A model generated the notes under the pieces. The model saw nothing but the letters and a program-made list of their open reading frames with translations, had not been told where the DNA came from and did not search any database. DNA of 64,000 bases from the NCBI GenBank assembly GCA_024401645.1, contig JAKSKR010000008.1, forward strand, positions 26,868-90,867. The letters run 5' to 3'. Each line of letters opens with the position of its first letter. The stretch's first letter is position 1. Positions 54,472 to 63,597 of this stretch are shown in pieces. The position numbers and the translations under genes are program-made. Origin of the DNA: Paludibacteraceae bacterium (GTDB lineage Bacteria; Bacteroidota; Bacteroidia; Bacteroidales; Paludibacteraceae).

Positions 54472-55254
54472 ATGACCATATTAGACAAGATTGTAGACAA
54501 CAAGCGCATTGAGCTGGAGACCATGAAGAAAGAGATGCCGATTGAGTTGTTGAAGGAAAGCGAATACTTCAACCGCAAGGGCTTCTCAATGAAACAGAGT
54601 CTTGCAAACTCAACAAGCGGCATTATTTCCGAATTTAAGCGCAAGTCGCCTTCAAAGGGTTTCATTAAGGAAGGGGCCATTGTTACCGAGATAACCCCTG
54701 GCTACGAGAAAGCAGGCGCAAGCGGCATTTCCGTACTGGCAGACAAGGACTTTTTCGGCGGCGGAGCTGCCGACGTCAAAGCTGCTCGCGGTGTGGTTAA
54801 GCACACACCTATCCTTTTCAAGGAATTCCTTTTCGACGAATACCAATTGTACTTGGCAAAAGCATCGGGAGCCGACGTTGTCTTACTCATTGCCTCTATT
54901 ATGGACGTGGAAACCTGCCACCGACTTGCAGCAAAGGCCAAGGAACTCGACTTGGAAACCCTTTTGGAGCTTTACGAACCAGAAGAAGTTAGCCACATAC
55001 ACCCAACGGTTGACATGGTGGGCATCAACAACCGCAACTTGAAGACTTTCGAGGTTGACTTGGCGGCATCTATCAAACTATGCAACAGCATACCTGACGA
55101 TTACCTAAAAGTCAGCGAAAGCGGCATTAGCGATCCTGAAACCGTTAAGATGCTCAGAAAAGAAGGTTTCCGCGGTTTCCTAATGGGCGAAAACTTCATG
55201 AAACAAGCCGACCCTGCTGCCGGTTTGGCAAACTTTATTGCGGCTCTCAAATAA
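54472..55254 (+). CDS. trpC: Indole-3-glycerol-phosphate synthase
   Basis: TrpC (260 residues) closes the indole ring of CdRP. (beta/alpha)8 barrel with the catalytic Lys in ISEFKRKSPSKGFIK, a second Lys in PILFKEFLFDEYQ, and the C-terminal VSESGISDPETVKML. Not fused to trpF. Starts 12 bases after trpD. Confidence 0.96.
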   Translation: MTILDKIVDNKRIELETMKKEMPIELLKESEYFNRKGFSMKQSLANSTSGIISEFKRKSPSKGFIKEGAIVTEITPGYEKAGASGISVLADKDFFGGGAADVKAARGVVKHTPILFKEFLFDEYQLYLAKASGADVVLLIASIMDVETCHRLAAKAKELDLETLLELYEPEEVSHIHPTVDMVGINNRNLKTFEVDLAASIKLCNSIPDDYLKVSESGISDPETVKMLRKEGFRGFLMGENFMKQADPAAGLANFIAALK

Positions 55255-55266
55255 GAATTACAGACT

Positions 55267-55887
55267 ATGCTGATAAAGGTATGCGGAATGCGCGAAGCGG
55301 ACAACATTGCCGCCATTAGAAACTTGAAGCCCAACTTCATGGGACTCATCTTCTACCCCAAATCGTCGAGATTTGTGGGCGAGGAACCCAGCGAAGCACA
55401 AGCACAAAGTTTTGGCGACACCAAGAAAGTGGGCGTATTCGTTAATGAAAGTATAGACTATATAAAGAACAAGATTGCCACCTTCGGCCTCGACATGGTT
55501 CAGCTACACGGCAGCGAGTCGCCCGAAATGTGCAAAGCCCTAACCGAACAAGGCATTGCCGTTATTAAGGCATTCAGCATAACAACAGCCGAAGACCTAA
55601 ATAACGTTGCGGCTTACGACGGTTACACCAAGTATAACCTGCTCGACACCAAGACGCCTAAAGTTGGAGGCTCTGGCATGAAATTCGATTGGAGCATACT
55701 TGACCAGTACAAGTCGTCCACCCCATTCCTATTGAGTGGTGGCATCGACGCCGACGACGTGGCTGCCATTAAGGCATTAAGGCACACATCGCTAGCCGGT
55801 GTTGACCTTAACAGCAAGTTCGAGATTGCGCCAGCGCTGAAAGATGCCGACAAGTTGGCAAGGTTCTTTGAAGAGCTACGTAAATAA
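55267..55887 (+). CDS. trpF: Phosphoribosylanthranilate isomerase
   Basis: TrpF (206 residues) carries out the Amadori rearrangement of PRA to CdRP. The general base Cys is in LIKVCGMREADNIAA at the N-terminus, the general acid Asp in LLDTKTPKVGGSG, and the phosphate site is FLLSGGIDADDVAAI. Starts 12 bases after trpC. Confidence 0.96.
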   Translation: MLIKVCGMREADNIAAIRNLKPNFMGLIFYPKSSRFVGEEPSEAQAQSFGDTKKVGVFVNESIDYIKNKIATFGLDMVQLHGSESPEMCKALTEQGIAVIKAFSITTAEDLNNVAAYDGYTKYNLLDTKTPKVGGSGMKFDWSILDQYKSSTPFLLSGGIDADDVAAIKALRHTSLAGVDLNSKFEIAPALKDADKLARFFEELRK

Positions 55888-55911
55888 TTAAGAATAAAAC
55901 ATCATTACAAT

Positions 55912-56688
55912 ATGAACAGAATCGACAGATTGTTTCAGAGTGGAAAGAAGGACATCTTGTCCATCTTCTTCACAGCCGGATTCCCACATCTTAACGACAC
56001 AGTGGAAATCATCAAGACCCTAGACAAGAAAGGTGTTGACCTAATTGAAATCGGTGTCCCATTCAGCGACCCAATGGCCGACGGTCCGGTTATTCAGCAC
56101 AGCAACCAGGTTGCGCTTGAAAACGGCATGAGCCAGAAAATTTTGATGGAACAGTTGAAGGACATCAGAAAATATACCGACATGCCACTCATCTTCATGG
56201 GTTACATCAATCCAACCCTACAATATGGTTTCGAGAACCTTTGTAAGAAGGCTGTAGAACTTGGCATTGACGGTTTCATCATTCCAGATATTCCATTGGA
56301 CGTATACCAGAAAGAATACGCAGCCATCATTAAGAAATATGACCTGCGTTTCATTCTGTTGGTAACCCCAGAGACTCCAGAAGCCCGCGTTCGCGAAATT
56401 GATGCGGCAAGCACAGGTTTCGTTTACATGGTATCTTCAGCATCTACAACCGGTGCACAGAAGAGCTTTAACGATTCAAAGCAGGCTTACTTCAAGAAGA
56501 TTGAAAGCATGAACCTTAAGAATCCTACCCTCGTAGGTTTCGGTGTTTCAAACAAGGAAACATTCGACGCTGCAGCAGCTCACTCACGTGGTTGCATTAT
56601 TGGTAGTGCATTCGTTCGTGCCCTCGAAGAAAACCCAACCATCGAAGCCGCAGCCGAAAGCCTCATCTGCAAAGTTAGAGGCAAGTAA
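55912..56688 (+). CDS. trpA: Tryptophan synthase alpha chain
   Basis: TrpA (258 residues) cleaves indole-3-glycerol phosphate to indole for TrpB. Catalytic Glu in DLIEIGVPFSDPMADGPVI, active-site Asp in DGFIIPDIPLDVY, and the phosphate site GFGVSNKETFD followed by GCIIGSAFVRAL. Last gene of the operon, followed by a strong terminator. Confidence 0.97.
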   Translation: MNRIDRLFQSGKKDILSIFFTAGFPHLNDTVEIIKTLDKKGVDLIEIGVPFSDPMADGPVIQHSNQVALENGMSQKILMEQLKDIRKYTDMPLIFMGYINPTLQYGFENLCKKAVELGIDGFIIPDIPLDVYQKEYAAIIKKYDLRFILLVTPETPEARVREIDAASTGFVYMVSSASTTGAQKSFNDSKQAYFKKIESMNLKNPTLVGFGVSNKETFDAAAAHSRGCIIGSAFVRALEENPTIEAAAESLICKVRGK

Positions 56689-56710
56689 GTTTTTCCATAC
56701 AAAAAATTGC

Positions 56711-56743
56711 AAACCCCAGATTGCTCACCGCAGTCTGGGGTTT
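56711..56743 (+). terminator. Terminator of the trp operon
   Basis: A 10-bp GC-rich stem (56711-56720 with 56734-56743), extendable by four inner pairs, lies 22 bases after the trpA stop and ends in TTTCTTTA. Confidence 0.9.
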
Positions 56744-56758
56744 CTTTATGCAATAAAA

Positions 56759-56783
56759 AGCCATTGTCTGAATGACAATGGCT
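56759..56783 (-). terminator. Terminator of the alpha/beta-hydrolase gene
   Basis: A perfect 10-bp stem (56759-56768 with 56774-56783), read on the minus strand, is followed by TTTTTATTG. It lies 29 bases after the stop at 56813, tail to tail with the trp terminator. Confidence 0.85.
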
Positions 56784-56812
56784 ATAATTGTGATTAGCAT
56801 TTGCTATTTAAA

Positions 56813-57865
56813 TTACATGCCTTTGAAATAACCGATGAACTCATCGAAAGGAATAATATCGGTTCTGTCGTAAAGGTCAACATGAGTAGCACCAGTAACA
56901 ACTCTTATACCCTTCGGGTCGCGACACGAGTTATAAATATCTTCTGTCATATATCTAGCAGCAGACTTTTCACTAACCAAGAACCAAAGAGGTGTTGGGA
57001 AAACATCGCCTACACTAATGAAGCCACGGAAAGAACCCATAGAGCTCTTAGCGAAACATCCCTTAGCACGAACATGCCAGCCACGTTTTGTACCATAATA
57101 GCTGAACAAATCTGCAGCAAGAGGTTCAAAACCTGCAGGAACAGAATCGAGAGCAGCGCCAATAGGATCTGTAAGATTAACATGGCCACTGTCGACATCG
57201 TTCCAACGCAATTCAGACAAACCCTTTAGCTTTTCATATCGAGCAGCGTCAGAAATCTCTTTATCGTACATGCCAACACGACAGATACGATCCATATCGA
57301 TCATATTAACAGAAATGAGGGCTTTGATTCGTTTATCGACAGAAGCAGCATGCATTGCAAAACATGCGCTAGAGCCCAAACCAATAGCACCAATCTTGTT
57401 ACGATCGACGTAAGGAAGTGAGCCCAAATAATCGACAGCCGCACTATAGTCTTCCGCAAAAATATCAGAAGAACCCGTATAACGTGGAGTACCACTACTT
57501 GCTCCATTGAAACTATGGTCAAAAGCAAGAGCGACATAGCCTCTCTTTGCAATTTCCATTGCATAAAGTCCAGCACACTGTTCCTTAACACCACCATAAG
57601 GTGCTCCCATAATTATGGCAATGTTCTTTGCATTCTTGTCGATGTTCTTTGGTAGATACAAATCGGCAGCAATGGTAAAGCCATAGCGGTTCTTGAAACT
57701 TACATGTTCACGTGTAACGGCATCAGACATGTCAAAAACATAAGTATCGCCACTAGTAGCCAAATATTCAGAAACAGAAGAATCGGCAGAATTTGAGCAA
57801 GACCACATGGTAAGAGAGCCCATCAAGCTAGCGATTACTGAAGCAGTCAAAAAAAACTTTTTCAT
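56813..57865 (-). CDS. Exported alpha/beta-hydrolase, probable lipoprotein
   Basis: A 350-residue hydrolase with an N-terminal signal (KKFFLTASVIASLMGSL) and a likely lipidated Cys in MWSCSNS; the lipobox has Trp at -2, so anchoring is uncertain. The fold is that of dienelactone-hydrolase-like enzymes: NIAIIMGAPYGGVKEQCAG (oxyanion region), YVALAFDHSFNG, the nucleophile elbow IGAIGLGSSACFAMHAA with Ser after GLG, and the catalytic His in VTGATHVDLYD. Substrate unknown. Monocistronic, with a long ~70-base leader. Confidence 0.8.
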   Translation of the reverse strand: MKKFFLTASVIASLMGSLTMWSCSNSADSSVSEYLATSGDTYVFDMSDAVTREHVSFKNRYGFTIAADLYLPKNIDKNAKNIAIIMGAPYGGVKEQCAGLYAMEIAKRGYVALAFDHSFNGASSGTPRYTGSSDIFAEDYSAAVDYLGSLPYVDRNKIGAIGLGSSACFAMHAASVDKRIKALISVNMIDMDRICRVGMYDKEISDAARYEKLKGLSELRWNDVDSGHVNLTDPIGAALDSVPAGFEPLAADLFSYYGTKRGWHVRAKGCFAKSSMGSFRGFISVGDVFPTPLWFLVSEKSAARYMTEDIYNSCRDPKGIRVVTGATHVDLYDRTDIIPFDEFIGYFKGM

Positions 57866-57939
57866 CTTAAAAATATATCTGTTTTTTTTATTTTTTACGA
57901 ATCTTAAACGGTGATACCACCTTTAAAGAAACAACGATG

Positions 57940-57947
57940 CAAAGTTA
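57940..57947 (-). promoter_or_regulatory. Promoter -7 element of the alpha/beta-hydrolase gene
   Basis: The minus strand reads TAACTTTG, an exact TAnnTTTG match, implying a ~70-base leader. Confidence 0.5.
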
Positions 57948-58199
57948 AAAAGATTGTAGTTGGCGAGGATAAAATATAGTAGACTTTTTTGAGCCTTACA
58001 TTAGAAATAAGTCATTCAGGTAAAGTTTGCCCCTATGTGAAACAACAAGATTCATAGGAAATGATAAAAAAGGGAATAAGAACGCAAAAAAATACGATTT
58101 TAACATTCAATACCGTGAAAAAATATCATTTTTCTCGCACAAACTTCTTTTATAGCAACAGAAAGCACGAAAGAAAGTCCTAAAGAGGAAATTAATTTG

Positions 58200-58207
58200 T
58201 AAATTTG
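58200..58207 (+). promoter_or_regulatory. Promoter -7 element of the CoA-transferase gene
   Basis: TAAATTTG is an exact TAnnTTTG match, 20 bases before the ATG at 58228. Confidence 0.6.
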
Positions 58208-58227
58208 CACTAGTAATAAATAGAATT

Positions 58228-59724
58228 ATGGCATATAGTTTCATGAGTGCAGACGAAGCTGCACGTCTTATTAAGAATGGAGATGTAATTGCTACCAGTG
58301 GTTTTACCGCTTCGGGCGCTCCCAAGGAGTTACCAACTGCAATAGCACGCTATGCAGACGAAGAACATAAGGCTGGCCGCGAGTTCAAGGTTTCACTGTT
58401 TTCAGGCGCATCAACAGGCGACTCTTGCGACGGAGAACTTGCAAGAGCAAAGGCACTTGACTTCAGAACCCCATACCAGAGCAGCAAGGACCTCAGAACT
58501 GCCATTAACGCAGGCGAAGTAAGATACGTTGACGCACACCTTTCACAATTAGCACAAGAACTTCGTTATGGCACATACGGTCAAATTGACGTTGCCATCA
58601 TTGAAGCGGCAGACCTAAGTGCGAATGGAGACATTCTTCTTACTGCAGGTGTAGGTAATGCACCTACATATGCACGCTTGGCAAAGAAAATCATCGTTGA
58701 AATAAACGACATGCATCCAAAGTCAATACTTGGTATGCACGACCTTTATGAGCCTTCAGACCCTCCTTACCGTAAGGAAATTCCTATTTTCTCTGTAAAA
58801 GACCGTGTTGGTACCCTTACCTTGAAGGTTGACCCAAGCAAGATTATTGCTGTAGTGAACACACACCGTCCTAACGAAGTAGGTAAGTTCACTCCTATTG
58901 ACGAAACAACTGCCAAGATTGGCCAAAACGTTGCAAAGTTCATTGCATCACAGTTGAAGTCAGGCTTCCTTCCAAAGGAATTCCTTCCAATTCAGTCTGG
59001 TGTAGGTAACGTAGCAAATGCCGTTCTTGGTTTCTTGGGCGAAAACCCAGATATTCCAGCATTCACCATGTACACCGAGGTTATTCAAGACTCGGTTATT
59101 GAACAGATGAAGAAAGGCCGTATTTCATTTGCAAGCGGTTCATCTTTGACCGTTACAGAAGAAGTGTTGGAAGAAATTTACGGCAACCTCGATTTCTTCA
59201 GAGAGAAGTTGGTACTCCGTCCAATTGAAATTTCAAACAACCCAGAAGTTGTTCGTCGTTTAGGACTTATTGCACTTAACACAGCTCTCGAAGCCGACAT
59301 CTATGGTAACGTTAACTCAACACACGTTATCGGTAGCAAGATGATGAACGGTATTGGCGGTTCGGGCGACTTCACCCGCAACGCTTACCTCTCAATCTAC
59401 TCTTGCCCTTCTATTCAGAAAGGCGGATGCATTAGCCCTATCGTTCCTATGGTCAGCCACGTTGACCACAGCGAGCACTCTGTAAAGGTACTCATTACCG
59501 AACAGGGTATTGCCGACTTGCGTGGCAAGTCTCCTAAAGAACGTGCACAGTGCATCATTGAGAACTGCGTTCACCCAGAATACAAGCAGCTAATGTGGGA
59601 TTACCTCAAGCTTACCAAGGGTAACACACAGACCCCTCATTGCTTGAAGGCTGCATTCGCCCTTCACACTGCATTTAACGAAACAGGCGACATGCGTAAG
59701 GTTGATTGGAGCAAATACGAATAA
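58228..59724 (+). CDS. Acetyl-CoA hydrolase / succinyl-CoA:acetate or propionate CoA-transferase family
   Basis: A 498-residue cytosolic enzyme of the acetyl-CoA hydrolase/transferase (Cat1/AarC) family. The catalytic Glu is likely residue 284 in AFTMYTEVIQDSVIEQM, and the Gly-rich segment is GGSGDFTRNAYLSIYSCPS. In propionate/succinate-producing Bacteroidales such enzymes exchange CoA between succinate, propionate and acetate; which pair applies here is inference. Full length, monocistronic, ends in a strong terminator. Codon choice is like that of other highly expressed genes in the window. Confidence 0.9.
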   Translation: MAYSFMSADEAARLIKNGDVIATSGFTASGAPKELPTAIARYADEEHKAGREFKVSLFSGASTGDSCDGELARAKALDFRTPYQSSKDLRTAINAGEVRYVDAHLSQLAQELRYGTYGQIDVAIIEAADLSANGDILLTAGVGNAPTYARLAKKIIVEINDMHPKSILGMHDLYEPSDPPYRKEIPIFSVKDRVGTLTLKVDPSKIIAVVNTHRPNEVGKFTPIDETTAKIGQNVAKFIASQLKSGFLPKEFLPIQSGVGNVANAVLGFLGENPDIPAFTMYTEVIQDSVIEQMKKGRISFASGSSLTVTEEVLEEIYGNLDFFREKLVLRPIEISNNPEVVRRLGLIALNTALEADIYGNVNSTHVIGSKMMNGIGGSGDFTRNAYLSIYSCPSIQKGGCISPIVPMVSHVDHSEHSVKVLITEQGIADLRGKSPKERAQCIIENCVHPEYKQLMWDYLKLTKGNTQTPHCLKAAFALHTAFNETGDMRKVDWSKYE

Positions 59725-59753
59725 AAAGACGTATCAAATATCAATTATTAGGG

Positions 59754-59782
59754 AAAAGATGAGTGTTTCACTCATCTTTTTT
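59754..59782 (+). terminator. Terminator of the CoA-transferase gene
   Basis: A 12-bp perfect inverted repeat (59754-59765 with 59769-59780) with a 3-base spacer runs into TTTTTT. It stands just before the gtr-like cassette, for which I see no promoter match. Confidence 0.88.
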
Positions 59783-59799
59783 CATCTTATTTCAACAGT

Positions 59800-60222
59800 G
59801 TGATAGACCTAAAAAAATATCTTGACGAGAAATTCATAAAATTTTTGCTCGTTGGTGTCGTTAACACAATTGTGGGAGCTGGCACCATGTTTCTGTTGTA
59901 CAACTTGTGCAACTGGAGCTACTGGTGGGCAAGCGCAGCCAATTATGTAGTTGGCGGCATTTGCAGCTACTTCCTCAACAAGTTCTTTACGTTCAAAGAC
60001 AACAGCAAGTCGATTAAACAAATCGTATTGTTTATCTTGAACTTATTTATTTGCTACATAATTGCCTATTGGCTCTCAAAAGAAATTATATTTGCAATAT
60101 TAAATGGTTCTGTTTCTGTTAAACTAATAGAAAACATAGCTATGCTGGTCGGAATGTGTACATATACCCTACTGAACTATTTCGGGCAGCGTTTATTCAT
60201 ATTCAAATCAAACAAAGACTAG
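59800..60222 (+). CDS. GtrA family membrane protein (putative polyprenyl-glycan flippase)
   Basis: A 140-residue protein with four TM helices and the GtrA motifs FIKFLLVGVVNTIVGAGTMF, NYVVGGICSYFLNKFFTFK and a C-terminal NYFGQRLFIF. GtrA proteins are thought to flip undecaprenyl-phosphate-linked sugar to the periplasm. The start is GTG at 59800; the next in-frame Met lies inside TM1, so GTG is needed. It lies 3 bases before the GT2 gene and begins a three-gene operon. Confidence 0.88.
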   Translation: MIDLKKYLDEKFIKFLLVGVVNTIVGAGTMFLLYNLCNWSYWWASAANYVVGGICSYFLNKFFTFKDNSKSIKQIVLFILNLFICYIIAYWLSKEIIFAILNGSVSVKLIENIAMLVGMCTYTLLNYFGQRLFIFKSNKD

Positions 60223-60225
60223 TCC

Positions 60226-61158
60226 ATGACCACGCTTTCATTAGTCGTACCATGTTACAACGAAGAAGAAACCATTAAGCCCTTCTTCGAAGAAACCAAC
60301 AAGGTATTAAAGGAGATGAATTTAGAACAAGATACCGAATTTATCTTTGTTGACGATGGTTCGAAAGACAAGACACTCGAAATACTGAAAGAACTGTCGG
60401 CAAAAGAACCAACGGTTCACTACATCAGTTTTTCAAGAAACTTCGGTAAGGAAGCCGCCCTTTATGCCGGGCTAAACAAGGCAAGGGGGAAATATACCGC
60501 CATTATGGATGCAGACCTTCAAGACCCTCCTGCACTTCTTCCACAGATGAAAGAATCCATAGAAAAAGACGGTTTTGATTGTGCAGCAACCCGAAGAGTT
60601 GACCGCAAGAACGAGCCCCCTATCCGTTCGTTCTTTGCCCGTATGTTCTACAAGATAATGGCGAAAGCTTCAAATATAGAAGTGGTTGATGGCGCTAGAG
60701 ACTTTAGGCTAATGACTAGAAAATATGTTGACGCCATTCTTTCACTCACCGAAAAGAACCGCTTTACAAAAGGCATATTTCCTTGGGTTGGTTTCAAGAC
60801 AAAGTGGTTTGAATATGAAAATATTGAACGCATAGCCGGCGCCACCAAATGGTCGTTCTGGACGTTGTTTCTCTATTCCATCGATGGCATTATCGGTTTT
60901 TCAACCAAACCACTCGCATTTTCAGCCATATCAGGAATCCTATCGATGCTGATTTCATTCATCATCATCGTCGCTTTGGTTATCAGGAAACTAATGTATG
61001 TAGACTGTGCCATTGAAGGTTGGGCTAGTACCATATGCATCATGTTGTTCCTTGCAGGTTTACAACTATTTGCCATAGGCATCATAGGCATCTATCTTTC
61101 AAAAATTTACATTGAAATAAAGCAAAGACCTATCTACATTATATCAGAAGAAAACTAA
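60226..61158 (+). CDS. GtrB-like polyprenyl-phosphate glycosyltransferase (GT2)
   Basis: A 310-residue GT2 enzyme of the DPM1/GtrB type. The catalytic domain has VVPCYNEEETIKPFFEETN, FIFVDDGSKDKTLEIL and MDADLQDPPALLPQM. Two C-terminal TM helices (about residues 230-300) end in YLSKIYIEIKQRPIYI, the GtrB layout. It is predicted to transfer a sugar, often glucose, from a nucleotide sugar to undecaprenyl phosphate at the cytosolic face. It is 7 bases before the third cassette gene. Confidence 0.9.
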   Translation: MTTLSLVVPCYNEEETIKPFFEETNKVLKEMNLEQDTEFIFVDDGSKDKTLEILKELSAKEPTVHYISFSRNFGKEAALYAGLNKARGKYTAIMDADLQDPPALLPQMKESIEKDGFDCAATRRVDRKNEPPIRSFFARMFYKIMAKASNIEVVDGARDFRLMTRKYVDAILSLTEKNRFTKGIFPWVGFKTKWFEYENIERIAGATKWSFWTLFLYSIDGIIGFSTKPLAFSAISGILSMLISFIIIVALVIRKLMYVDCAIEGWASTICIMLFLAGLQLFAIGIIGIYLSKIYIEIKQRPIYIISEEN

Positions 61159-61165
61159 TTGAAAT

Positions 61166-63580
61166 ATGTTTGATCAGCTAAAAAACATTAAAGTATATCA
61201 TGCTTGTTTAATTGCATTCGCCATATCGATTCTATGTGTTGTATTTAAATCAACAGAAATCTATACCGACAACAGTTTAGCCAACTGCATTAATTGCAGC
61301 ATTTTATTCTTCATTGCCTCAGGCATTGCCTACCGATTTCAAAACATAACAACCGAGGTTCGTAAAACAGAAAAGAAAACACGCCTTGCCTATATGTTGT
61401 TTTTCGCACTCGCAGTGTTCTATTTCTTTTCGGACAAAATCACCTGGCAAGACGACAAGGTATTCGAAACCTACCTTACCGACATATCGTTAAAGGACTA
61501 CCTTCTTATGAGGTACGAGAAATGGACATCACGCTTCATTATTGAGTCCATACTTACAGCCCTCGTCAAGTCAAACATCTACGTATGGCGCATATTTACC
61601 ACCATTTTGGTGACCGTCATAGCAGAATGTGCGATTGACTTATTCATCTCTGAAAAGAACAAGAAATTCAGCTTTGTAGTTTACCTTCTTGCATTATTGA
61701 CAATTCCTTATCTTGTTTTTTGCGATGCAGGTTGGGTTGCAACCACCACCAACTACCTATGGCCGTTAGCTGCATTCATGCCAATATGCCTGGTGCTGAA
61801 AAAGATATTCGAGAATAAGAAGATTTCGCTATTCGAGAAAATACAAACAGGCGTCTTAACCCTCGTTGCAACCAACATTGAGCCACTGGTTCTGTGCGTA
61901 TTAGGTTTCTCTATCGCACTTTTCCTATATAACACCTACACCACAAAAGACACCTTTAAGGGGCAGTTGACTAAATTAGACAACACCTTCCTACTAATTA
62001 TAGCCATCAGTTTCGTTTCCCTTCTACTCACCTTACTTGCTCCCGGGAACGCATACAGAACGGTTAGCGAGACAGGCACATGGTACCCTGAATTTGCTGA
62101 TTTCAGCCTAATCGAGAAAGTCGAGTTAGGTTTTGTTTCAACCATGCCTTTCTTTTATGCAAACACCATCTACGTTAGTAACCTAATGTACCCAACAAAC
62201 TTCGTCATGCTGCTTTTGATGTTGTTTGTGTGCATCAAGCTTGGCAAAGACAAGAAATACAAAACACTTGCGCTACAGGCTCTCGGCATCATCATCCTAC
62301 TATTCGGTCAGGCACACATCATAGCCCAAACATTTGGCAAGCAGCTCAACAAGAGTTGGTACGTATTAGCCAACGCAAAGATTGGTCAGTTGTCTGATTT
62401 CGACAGCACTTATATATATTTGGAAATCCTCATCTACATTGCCGTATTTGCCGCATTACTCGTCGGCATCTTCCACGCTTTGGGAAAGGAGAAAAAAGCA
62501 ATTTTAGCTTGTGTAGTCTTATTAGCAGGTTTCTGTACCAGACTAGTTATGGGTTTTTCTCCTACGGTATATGCAAGCGGTACAAGAACGTTCTTATTTA
62601 CAATTGTAGCCATACTTATTGTAACGGTTATTGTAATTGATGACTTAATTAGCGAAGAAAAAAACAAGAAATTCACACTACTCGCTTTTATCTCGTCTAT
62701 GATTTACGTGTTCTTGCTCATGCCAGAAATGAAAGTCGGCACAGAATTTGAGAACAAGACAGAAATAGTTGATCTTTCAGATTTAAGAGCCTACCCTATT
62801 CACGAAAACAAAGGAATAAGAAAAGCATTTAGGATTGATTCAAATAACAATAAAATTCAACCAGAAGACGAAGACATTCTTGACTTTGACAGCGATAAAG
62901 GTATGTTTCTTACCGGTTGGGCCTATGACATTGAGACAAAGAAGGCCTTGAGCGACATATACATTGTTATGGGTGACAAATGCGTCAAGGTCAACTATGG
63001 AAGCACTAGAAAAGACGTTGCAAATGCGTTTAATGTATCGGAAAAAGTAGGTTTCGCCATCAAGCTTCCTAAAGAGTTATTTACGAAAAGTAGAAGTTTG
63101 ATTGAGAACATAGACTTCTACCTTGTTAGCTCTTCAGAAGAATTCAAGTACGACCATATCACATTCAAAGTAAGGTACCCCAACCTAGAAGAAAAAAGCT
63201 TATCTGGAATGAACTGGGAATCGGGACTGCACATTGAATATTGCAACGACAAGCAACAGAAAGATGGAGATCACAATCTTCTCTTTGACAAGGAGAAAGG
63301 TATTATTATTAGTGGTTGGGCTATCGATTTTGCAAACAAGACAAAGCTTGGCGGCATACAGTTTAGCATTGGCGACACTACCATTAATGCCGAATATGGA
63401 AACGAAAGACAAGATGTTGCAGACTTCTTTAAGATGAAAGACAAGGGGCTTGGCTTTAAGATTGAAATACCTACAGAAGCACTAAACAAACGAAAAGACG
63501 TTTCTGACATTGGCATCGTACTTGTCTCGCCAAATCTAGACTTTAAATACGAGCCTATCATTTACAAGATAAAAAGATAA
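61166..63580 (+). CDS. Large polytopic membrane protein with two C-terminal repeat domains (GtrC-like position)
   Basis: An 804-residue protein. Residues 1-545 hold about 12 hydrophobic helices with an acidic first extracytoplasmic loop (ITWQDDKVFETYLTDISLKD) and a Trp/Asn-rich loop (GWVATTTNYLWPLAAFMPIC), resembling DUF6056-type or GT-C glycosyltransferases. Residues ~564-671 and ~697-804 are two copies of one soluble domain, each with a GWAxD motif, a YG..R.DVA motif and a GF.I.(L/I)P motif. The position after gtrA and gtrB suggests the acceptor-specific transferase of a surface-glycan glucosylation module. That role is inference. Confidence 0.75.
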   Translation: MFDQLKNIKVYHACLIAFAISILCVVFKSTEIYTDNSLANCINCSILFFIASGIAYRFQNITTEVRKTEKKTRLAYMLFFALAVFYFFSDKITWQDDKVFETYLTDISLKDYLLMRYEKWTSRFIIESILTALVKSNIYVWRIFTTILVTVIAECAIDLFISEKNKKFSFVVYLLALLTIPYLVFCDAGWVATTTNYLWPLAAFMPICLVLKKIFENKKISLFEKIQTGVLTLVATNIEPLVLCVLGFSIALFLYNTYTTKDTFKGQLTKLDNTFLLIIAISFVSLLLTLLAPGNAYRTVSETGTWYPEFADFSLIEKVELGFVSTMPFFYANTIYVSNLMYPTNFVMLLLMLFVCIKLGKDKKYKTLALQALGIIILLFGQAHIIAQTFGKQLNKSWYVLANAKIGQLSDFDSTYIYLEILIYIAVFAALLVGIFHALGKEKKAILACVVLLAGFCTRLVMGFSPTVYASGTRTFLFTIVAILIVTVIVIDDLISEEKNKKFTLLAFISSMIYVFLLMPEMKVGTEFENKTEIVDLSDLRAYPIHENKGIRKAFRIDSNNNKIQPEDEDILDFDSDKGMFLTGWAYDIETKKALSDIYIVMGDKCVKVNYGSTRKDVANAFNVSEKVGFAIKLPKELFTKSRSLIENIDFYLVSSSEEFKYDHITFKVRYPNLEEKSLSGMNWESGLHIEYCNDKQQKDGDHNLLFDKEKGIIISGWAIDFANKTKLGGIQFSIGDTTINAEYGNERQDVADFFKMKDKGLGFKIEIPTEALNKRKDVSDIGIVLVSPNLDFKYEPIIYKIKR
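62855..63178 (+). repeat. First copy of the duplicated 108-residue domain
   Basis: Encodes residues ~564-671: LTGWAYDIETKKALSDIYIV, NYGSTRKDVANAF, then VGFAIKLPKELF and FYLVSSSEEFKYD. It aligns without gaps, by eye, with the second copy, and both are 108 residues long. Confidence 0.85.
63254..63577 (+). repeat. Second copy of the duplicated 108-residue domain
   Basis: Encodes residues ~697-804: ISGWAIDFANKTKLGGIQFS, EYGNERQDVADFF, then LGFKIEIPTEAL and IVLVSPNLDFKYE. The two copies are joined by a 25-residue linker that includes SGMNWESGLHIEY. Confidence 0.85.
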
Positions 63581-63597
63581 AAACACTGGATATTATG

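Larger units (their letters stand above)
57866..58227. other. Divergent intergenic region
   Basis: This 362-base AT-rich interval separates the hydrolase and CoA-transferase genes. It holds the two divergent -7 elements (57940-57947 minus, 58200-58207 plus). I see no plausible gene, structured RNA or repeat in the rest. Confidence 0.7.

Noticed and set aside
59800..63580. gtr-like cassette as part of a prophage or genomic island
   Set aside because: No integrase, attachment repeats, tRNA junction or phage genes are seen, and base composition looks similar to the surroundings by eye.
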